DNA of 64,000 nt, taken from the NCBI RefSeq assembly GCF_004365355.1, contig NZ_SODP01000001.1:2301473-2365472 (forward strand). Reading direction: 5' to 3'. The notes below the pieces were generated by a model, which made no database searches, had not been told where the DNA came from, and saw only the letters and a program-made list of their open reading frames with translations. Within the stretch, counting starts at the first letter, position 1. Every line of letters begins with the position of its first letter. Below are positions 58,622 to 64,000 of the stretch, piece after piece. The translations under genes were made by a program, and so were the position numbers. Source of the DNA: Kribbella pratensis. Its GTDB lineage: Bacteria; Actinomycetota; Actinomycetes; Propionibacteriales; Kribbellaceae.

Positions 58622-60937
58622 ATGCCTGACGCGCGAGACGGAACGCCGAACGACGGCGGCGACGGACCGGTCACGGACGCGCCGTGGTCGCAGCTGGACT
58701 ATCACCACCCTGCGGCGGGGTGGGGCGCGGCGAAGTCGGTGGCGCAGGTTCTCCGACGGCAACACGCCGTGGTGGCAGGTACGCGCGCCATGCTCAGGAT
58801 GAACCACGAGAACGGCGGGTTCGACTGTCCCGGGTGCGCTTGGCCGGATGCGATCGACGGGCTGAAGCTGGACCTGTGCGAGAACGGCGTCAAGCACGTC
58901 GTCTGGGAGATGACGCCGAAACGCGCCGACCCTGAGTTCTTCGCTCAGCACACCGTCACCGAACTGGAGACCTGGACCGACTTCGCACTCGAGGACGTCG
59001 GTCGGCTCACCGAACCGATGGCGTACGACGCCGCGACCGACCACTACGTCCCGATCAGCTGGTCAGGCGCCTTCGACCTGATCGGCACCCGGCTCCGCGC
59101 CCTCGGCTCCCCCGACCAGGCCTCGTTCTACACCTCGGGCCGGTTGAGCAACGAGGCAACGTTCCTCTATCAACTGTTCGCGCGGGAGTACGGGACGAAC
59201 AACCTGCCGGACTGCTCGAACATGTGCCACGAAGCCTCCGGCCGCGCTCTGCAGGCCGCCCTCGGAACGGGCAAGGGTACGGCGGATCTGCGCGACTGGG
59301 AGACCGCCGAAGCGATCTTCGTTCTCGGCGTGAACGCGGCATCGAACGCGCCCCGGATGCTGACCGCGCTGTCCGACGCGTACCGGCGTGGCGCGCAGGT
59401 CGTGCACATCAACCCGCTCGTCGAGGCGGCGGCAACGCGCACGATCGTGCCGCACGAGGTCGTCGACATGGCGTTGTTCAAGGCCACGCCGACCAGCACA
59501 TTCAATCTTCAGGTCCGGGTCGGCGGCGACCTGGCTCTGCTGCGCGGCATCGCGAAGGCAGTCCTCGAGGAAGCGCGGACCGACCGGAAAGCGCTCGACG
59601 AGGTCTTCCTGGAGCGCTACACCGACGGCTTCGCGGCGTACCAGAAGCTCTGCGAGGAGACCGAGTGGGCCGAACTCGAGCGGCAGTCCGGCCTGTCCGA
59701 GGCCGACATCCGTCGAGCCGCCACGATCTACTCGCAGTCGCGGTGCACGCTGATCAGCTGGTGTCTCGGTCTCACCCAGCACGAGCACGGCGTCGACACC
59801 GTCCGGGAGATCGTCAACCTGCTGTTGCTGCGCGGGAACCTCGGCCGCGAGGGCGCCGGACCGTCGCCTGTCCGCGGCCACAGCAACGTCCAGGGCAACC
59901 GCACGTGTGGCATCGACCATCGGCCCAGCCAGGAGTTCCTCGACCGGTTGGGCGCCGCCTGCGGTATCGACCCGCCGCGCGACCACGGCCTCGACACGGT
60001 TCGCACGATCGCCGCGATGCGCGACGGATCCGTCAAAGCGTTCGTCGGCATGGGCGGGAACTTCGCACTCGCCGCTCCTGACACCGCTGCGACCGCCGAA
60101 GGACTGCGGCGCTGCGAACTCACCGTCCACGTCAGCACCAAGCTCAATCGCAGTCACCTCGTGCACGGCCGCCAGGCGCTGATCCTGCCCTGCCTCGGCC
60201 GGACCGAGCTCGACGTACAAGCGGGCGGCCCGCAGTCGGTGTCGGTCGAGGACTCGATGAGCATGGTCCACCTGTCCATCGGCCGTAAACGTCCCGCGTC
60301 GCCGCACCTGCTGTCCGAGCCGGCGATCATCGCCGGCATCGCGCAGGCGACGCTTCCCGCGACGCAGACACCGTGGAACAGCTACGTCGAGGACTACGAC
60401 CGGATCCGCGACATCATGGCCAAGGCTCTGGACGGTTTCGAGGACTTCAACCGCCGCGTCCGCCATCCGCTCGGCTTCCGGTTGCGTCAGCCCGCCCGCG
60501 AACTCGTCTTCCTCACCCCGTCCCGCCGCGCCGAATTCTCCACCGCGGACCTGCCCGACGTGGTGCCCGCCGACGACGACGTACTGATCCTGCAAACCAT
60601 GCGGTCCCACGACCAGTGGAACACCACCATCTATTCCGACAACGACCGCTACCGCGGTGTGCGGAACCTTCGCACACTGATCCTGATGAACCCCGGCGAC
60701 ATGGCCGCCCGCGGCATCCAGCAGGGAGACCTCGTCGACATCACCGCCACCGCACGCGATGGATCCGTCCGGGTGCTTCGTGCGTACCGCGCTTTGGGCT
60801 ATGCGATGCCCAGCGGCAACGCCGCCGGCTACATGCCCGAGATGAACGTGCTCGTCGCCGCCGACGACTACAGCACCCAGAGCGACCAACCTCTGATGAA
60901 GAACATCAAGGTCCGCGTCACGCCGTCTACTCAGTGA
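58622..60937 (+). CDS. FdhF/YdeP-type molybdopterin oxidoreductase
   Basis: A 771-residue enzyme of the YdeP/FdhF branch of the DMSO-reductase superfamily. It has GGFDCPGCAWPDAIDG near 65-80 in place of the 4Fe-4S CxxCxxxC pattern, FYTSGRLSNEATFLYQLFAR, NLPDCSNMCHEASGRALQ, ADLRDWETAEAIFVLGVNAA, SPVRGHSNVQGNRTCGIDHR, and a C-terminal molydopterin-binding domain (MRSHDQWNTTIYSDNDRYRG). YdeP proteins have been linked to acid resistance; the reaction is unknown. ATG 58622. It is followed by an alpha/beta hydrolase. Confidence 0.93.
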   Translation: MPDARDGTPNDGGDGPVTDAPWSQLDYHHPAAGWGAAKSVAQVLRRQHAVVAGTRAMLRMNHENGGFDCPGCAWPDAIDGLKLDLCENGVKHVVWEMTPKRADPEFFAQHTVTELETWTDFALEDVGRLTEPMAYDAATDHYVPISWSGAFDLIGTRLRALGSPDQASFYTSGRLSNEATFLYQLFAREYGTNNLPDCSNMCHEASGRALQAALGTGKGTADLRDWETAEAIFVLGVNAASNAPRMLTALSDAYRRGAQVVHINPLVEAAATRTIVPHEVVDMALFKATPTSTFNLQVRVGGDLALLRGIAKAVLEEARTDRKALDEVFLERYTDGFAAYQKLCEETEWAELERQSGLSEADIRRAATIYSQSRCTLISWCLGLTQHEHGVDTVREIVNLLLLRGNLGREGAGPSPVRGHSNVQGNRTCGIDHRPSQEFLDRLGAACGIDPPRDHGLDTVRTIAAMRDGSVKAFVGMGGNFALAAPDTAATAEGLRRCELTVHVSTKLNRSHLVHGRQALILPCLGRTELDVQAGGPQSVSVEDSMSMVHLSIGRKRPASPHLLSEPAIIAGIAQATLPATQTPWNSYVEDYDRIRDIMAKALDGFEDFNRRVRHPLGFRLRQPARELVFLTPSRRAEFSTADLPDVVPADDDVLILQTMRSHDQWNTTIYSDNDRYRGVRNLRTLILMNPGDMAARGIQQGDLVDITATARDGSVRVLRAYRALGYAMPSGNAAGYMPEMNVLVAADDYSTQSDQPLMKNIKVRVTPSTQ

Positions 60938-61008
60938 CCCAACAGGAAGACCGGAGTGCGTCACCAAGCGACCGCGGAAACCACGCTCGCCGCCGGGATG
61001 ATGGAGTA

Positions 61009-61824
61009 GTGAGTACTTCGTCGCGCGGTTGGCCTGTTGTGCTTCTGCATGGGTGGCCGGTTACCGAGATGCACTGGCGAGGTCTGCTGCCGGTCCTGCG
61101 TCGCGGCGGGTTCGCGCCGGTGCCGGTCGCGTTGCCAGGGCTGGGCAAGCGACCGGGGAGCACACCAAGTTTCAGGAAGAGCGATCTTGCCGACGTCCTC
61201 GGCAGCGAGCTCAGCCAACGTGGGCTCGGACGATTCTCACTGGTCGGCCATGACTGGGGAGGCACGGTCGCGCTTCTCCTGGCCGCCGCTATGCCCGACG
61301 CGGTGAACGCGATCGTGATCGAAGAGGAGATCCTGCCAGGGATCGACATCGACATCCCCGCACCGGGCGCCGAGCACTACCCGTCCTGGCACGGGCCGTT
61401 CAACCGTGCACCCGGCCTTGCCGAACAACTCGTCCCAGGACGCGAAGACGCGTACTACGGAACCTTCCTCCGGCAAAGCGCCGGTCCCGCCGGGCTCGAC
61501 CCGGACGCAGTGCGCGCCTACATCGACGCGTACACGACGTACGACGTACTGGAAGCTGGGCTCGGCTACTACCGAACCAGGGCCGACGACAGGTCGGACG
61601 TTCAACGACTCCAACAGAACCCGATCCACACGCCCGTCCTCGCGATCGGAGGACACTACGCGATGGGCTCCGCTGTCGCGGACGGCCTCCGCACCCTCGC
61701 AAAAGACGTCACCGGCCTCGTCCTGGACCGATCCGGCCACTACCCCACCGAACAAGAACCCGAATCCACAGCCCAAGCCATCACCAACTTCCTCCAGCAA
61801 CACCGCGACCAGCCACCCCACTGA
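61009..61824 (+). CDS. Alpha/beta hydrolase (epoxide hydrolase-like)
   Basis: A 271-residue hydrolase: oxyanion-hole HGWPVTEMHW, nucleophile elbow VGHDWGGTVALL with Asp (epoxide hydrolase/haloalkane dehalogenase type), a cap region with FNRAPGLAEQLVPGREDAYY, and a late catalytic His in SGHYPTEQEP. The tyrosines of the cap would be the epoxide-polarising pair if it is an epoxide hydrolase; this is not certain. GTG 61009. Confidence 0.9.
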   Translation: MSTSSRGWPVVLLHGWPVTEMHWRGLLPVLRRGGFAPVPVALPGLGKRPGSTPSFRKSDLADVLGSELSQRGLGRFSLVGHDWGGTVALLLAAAMPDAVNAIVIEEEILPGIDIDIPAPGAEHYPSWHGPFNRAPGLAEQLVPGREDAYYGTFLRQSAGPAGLDPDAVRAYIDAYTTYDVLEAGLGYYRTRADDRSDVQRLQQNPIHTPVLAIGGHYAMGSAVADGLRTLAKDVTGLVLDRSGHYPTEQEPESTAQAITNFLQQHRDQPPH

Positions 61825-61974
61825 ACGCGCCCCAGCGGGCAGCCGGTGGGATCGCTCGAGGTCTCGCCAGCGCGGTCCTCAGGTGCGATGCTCGGTTGAG
61901 GGCGTGTCGGAGGGGATGGGGTGCGCGCCGGCGTGGCCTGAGGGTGGGACTTGCACCCCGCAGGGGGAATCGGC

Positions 61975-63171
61975 ATGACTGATACGACGGATGCCGCTGC
62001 GCGGCCGCGTGCTGAGGAATTCGCGCCCATGAGCCCGGTCCGGCCCGGGCCGGATGCGGGTCCTACTGTTCCGCAGGTAGGGGTTGGGTTGTGTTTGTCG
62101 GGCGGAGGCTTTCGGGCGATGCTGTTCCATGTCGGTGTCCTCGCGCGGCTGAACCTCGCCGGACGGTTGCGGACACTGAATCGGATCTCCAGCGTTTCCG
62201 GTGGGTCCATCACCGCTGGGATGCTCGGGCTTCGGTGGAATGAGCTGAAGTTCGCCGGTGACGTCGCCACCAACTTCGACGAGTTGGTCACGGAACCGCT
62301 CCGCGCGTTCGCCCACCTGAAGGTCGATCTGCCGGCCATGGCGACCGGTGCACTGCTGCCCTTCGTCACGATCTCCGACCGGGTGGTCGCCAAGCTCAAC
62401 AAGCATCTGTACAAGAACGCGACGCTCCAGGACCTGCCGGGTACGCCGGAGTTCGTCATCAACGCCACGAACCTGGAGTCCGGTGTCCTGATGCGGTTCA
62501 GCAAGGCGTACGTCGCCGACTACACGGTGGGGCGCGTACTTCATCCCGACGTACCGCTGGCTGACGCTGTCGCCGCATCATCGGCATTTCCGCCGTTACT
62601 CTCGCCGTTCGAGCTGGACCTGTCGGATGCGAACTGGACGACTGAGAACGGCAACGTCTACACGGGTCGTGGTTATCGGTCCGACATCCTGCTCAGCGAC
62701 GGTGGCGTGTACGACAACCTCGGGATCGAGACGGTCTGGAAGCGGTACGAGACTGTCTTCATCAGCGATGCGGGCGGACACCTCGGCGCGGACCCGGAGC
62801 CCGGACGGGACTGGGCGCGCGGCACCCTGCGCGTGCTGCACATCCTGGACTCGCAGGTCAGATCGCTCCGACGGAGTGCGGTCGTCAGCGCGTTCAAGAA
62901 CCCGAACGACCCGCACAAAGGCTTCTTCATCAGCACGATCACCGATCTGAGTGGCTGGCCGAAGCCGGCGAAAAGGCCTTATATGACGGTCGATCCCGCG
63001 GTCACCCACGGTCTGGCCACGATCAGCACCCGGCTGACCGGCATGCCCGACGACCAGCAGGAGCGGCTGATCAACTGGGGGTTCGCCGCCGCCGACGCCG
63101 GCCTGCTCGCGTTCATCGACAAGGACCTTCCAGCGGTCCCACTGCCGTATCCGAACCGTCCCTTGGGCTGA
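61975..63171 (+). CDS. Patatin-like phospholipase
   Basis: A 398-residue patatin-family protein: glycine-rich oxyanion segment CLSGGGFRAMLFHVGVLARL, nucleophile in the GxSxG-variant SSVSGGSITAG (Ser75), and catalytic D in LSDGGVYDNLG. The rest is typical of bacterial patatins without membrane helices. ATG 61975 follows GGGGGA. The gene ends 1 bp before a zinc-peptidase gene, so the two form an operon; no signal peptide is seen in either. Confidence 0.9.
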   Translation: MTDTTDAAARPRAEEFAPMSPVRPGPDAGPTVPQVGVGLCLSGGGFRAMLFHVGVLARLNLAGRLRTLNRISSVSGGSITAGMLGLRWNELKFAGDVATNFDELVTEPLRAFAHLKVDLPAMATGALLPFVTISDRVVAKLNKHLYKNATLQDLPGTPEFVINATNLESGVLMRFSKAYVADYTVGRVLHPDVPLADAVAASSAFPPLLSPFELDLSDANWTTENGNVYTGRGYRSDILLSDGGVYDNLGIETVWKRYETVFISDAGGHLGADPEPGRDWARGTLRVLHILDSQVRSLRRSAVVSAFKNPNDPHKGFFISTITDLSGWPKPAKRPYMTVDPAVTHGLATISTRLTGMPDDQQERLINWGFAAADAGLLAFIDKDLPAVPLPYPNRPLG

Positions 63172-63172
63172 C

Positions 63173-64000
63173 ATGCCCGAGCGCAACCTGCTGCTGCAGG
63201 ACACGGTGTCGATGACGGTGTTCGCTCAGGATCCGATCGTCATGGACGCCTCGAAGGGCCCGATCTTCGCCGAGATCGCCGTACCGGCGGAGCGCCTGCA
63301 GCGTGGGCCGCGCGGGCACCGCTTCCACGTGGTCGACATCGCAGTCGGCACGAACGCCGCGGCGGAGCCGGTCACTCTCACGGACGGTGATCCGTGGGTG
63401 TACCACGACCGCTGGGCCGACGGTCTCCGCCCGAAGGATCCGGCCGAGCTGGTCGACAACGCAGGGTTCCGGGCACAGAACGTCTTCGCGGTCGCCTCGC
63501 ACACGCTCGCGCTGTTCGAGCAGCACCTCGGCCGACCGATCCCGTGGTACTCCCGCTTCCCGCAGCTGTACCTGATCCCGAAGGCACGGGTCGAGGCCAA
63601 CGCGTTCTACTCCCGCGAGCACAACGCCGTCCTGTTCGGTTGGCTACCCGCGGCAGCGGGTCTGCCGAGTCTGTACACGGCACTCTCGTACGACGTCATC
63701 GCGCACGAAGTCACGCACGCGATCCTGGACGGGCTCCGGCCCCGCTACACCGAACCCGGGCTCCCGGACCAGCTCGCGTTCCACGAGGCACTCGCCGACC
63801 TCGTCGCCTTGCTGTCGGTCTTCAGCATGCCGCACGTCGCGGAACGCCTGCTGGACGACGGCTCCGGCCGGATCCGGTTCGAGACCGACATCGAGGCCAT
63901 GGCGAACCCCGACCAGAAGGAAGGGCAGCGGCAGTTCACCGAGGGACGCGCAACCAAGCTGAAGTCGTTGCCGCTCGCAAGTTTGGCAGAACAGATCGGC
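63173..64000 (+). CDS. Thermolysin-like zinc metallopeptidase, C-terminus off the window
   Basis: 276 residues are visible to the window end, with no signal peptide. HEVTH at 178-182 and E205 in LAFHEALADLVALLS fit the gluzincin zinc site (HExxH then E in a helix), as in the M4/thermolysin group. The segment before it (SREHNAVLFGWLP...YDVIAHEVTHAIL) matches the NAxW and HExxH helix spacing. The cytoplasmic location and the coupling to a patatin are unusual for a thermolysin. It may act on a cellular target rather than secreted food protein (inference). Confidence 0.85.
   Translation, partial: MPERNLLLQDTVSMTVFAQDPIVMDASKGPIFAEIAVPAERLQRGPRGHRFHVVDIAVGTNAAAEPVTLTDGDPWVYHDRWADGLRPKDPAELVDNAGFRAQNVFAVASHTLALFEQHLGRPIPWYSRFPQLYLIPKARVEANAFYSREHNAVLFGWLPAAAGLPSLYTALSYDVIAHEVTHAILDGLRPRYTEPGLPDQLAFHEALADLVALLSVFSMPHVAERLLDDGSGRIRFETDIEAMANPDQKEGQRQFTEGRATKLKSLPLASLAEQIG

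Overview
The window is a high-GC actinobacterial chromosome segment. Gene content and codon use suggest a soil member of the Nocardioidaceae, most like Kribbella; that genus guess is an inference from gene style, not a search.

Positions 1 to about 29,300 form a dormancy/hypoxia-type island resembling the DosR (DevR) regulon of mycobacteria. It carries a heme-type GAF histidine kinase (2554-4293) and a NarL/DevR-type response regulator (5421-6074). Around them are the usual clients: phosphoketolase, five universal stress proteins, two Acg-like nitroreductases, three flavin/PNPOx-fold proteins, DoxX, a CBS-BON protein, GAPDH, an N-terminal-only PEP synthase/PPDK domain, PPK2, an E2-like acyltransferase, Hsp20, an SQR-like flavoprotein with DsrC/TusE-like and DsrE-like partners, a short-chain dehydrogenase, and DUF4389 and DUF4386 membrane proteins. 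Many promoters here carry a 14-bp element of the form GGGAC-N4-GTCCC, often as two copies whose start points are 22 bp apart. This fits one regulator controlling the whole island and is the strongest system-level signal in the window.

Positions 29,300-33,600 hold small orphan ORFs, a tRNA-like hairpin, a secreted protein, and a DUF3494 ice-binding-like surface protein whose stop codon overlaps the start of a class F-like sortase lipoprotein. Positions 33,700-37,950 hold an APC/KimA-type permease followed by a KdpD-like kinase and a KdpE-like regulator, with 9-bp direct repeats spaced 11 and 21 bp upstream. This looks like a potassium-uptake module without kdpFABC. Positions 37,950-40,435 are a MerR-controlled ABC exporter with a clear operator.

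Positions 40,480-58,400 are mosaic: a coiled-coil protein, an HdeD-like protein, a lysoplasmalogenase, an enoyl-CoA hydratase, a very large subtilisin-like protease, a sigma factor, and a MimR/AcoR-like regulator flanked by two matching palindromes. They also hold relics of respiratory and repair genes: the end of ctaD, a piece of qcrB, and the end of msrB next to an intact msrA. Another relic, resembling the start of a 2-oxoacid oxidoreductase gamma subunit, lies inside the dormancy operon.

Positions 58,600-64,000 hold an FdhF/YdeP-type molybdopterin oxidoreductase, an alpha/beta hydrolase, and a patatin-like phospholipase followed 1 bp later by a thermolysin-like zinc peptidase that runs off the window. 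The phosphoketolase runs off the left edge.
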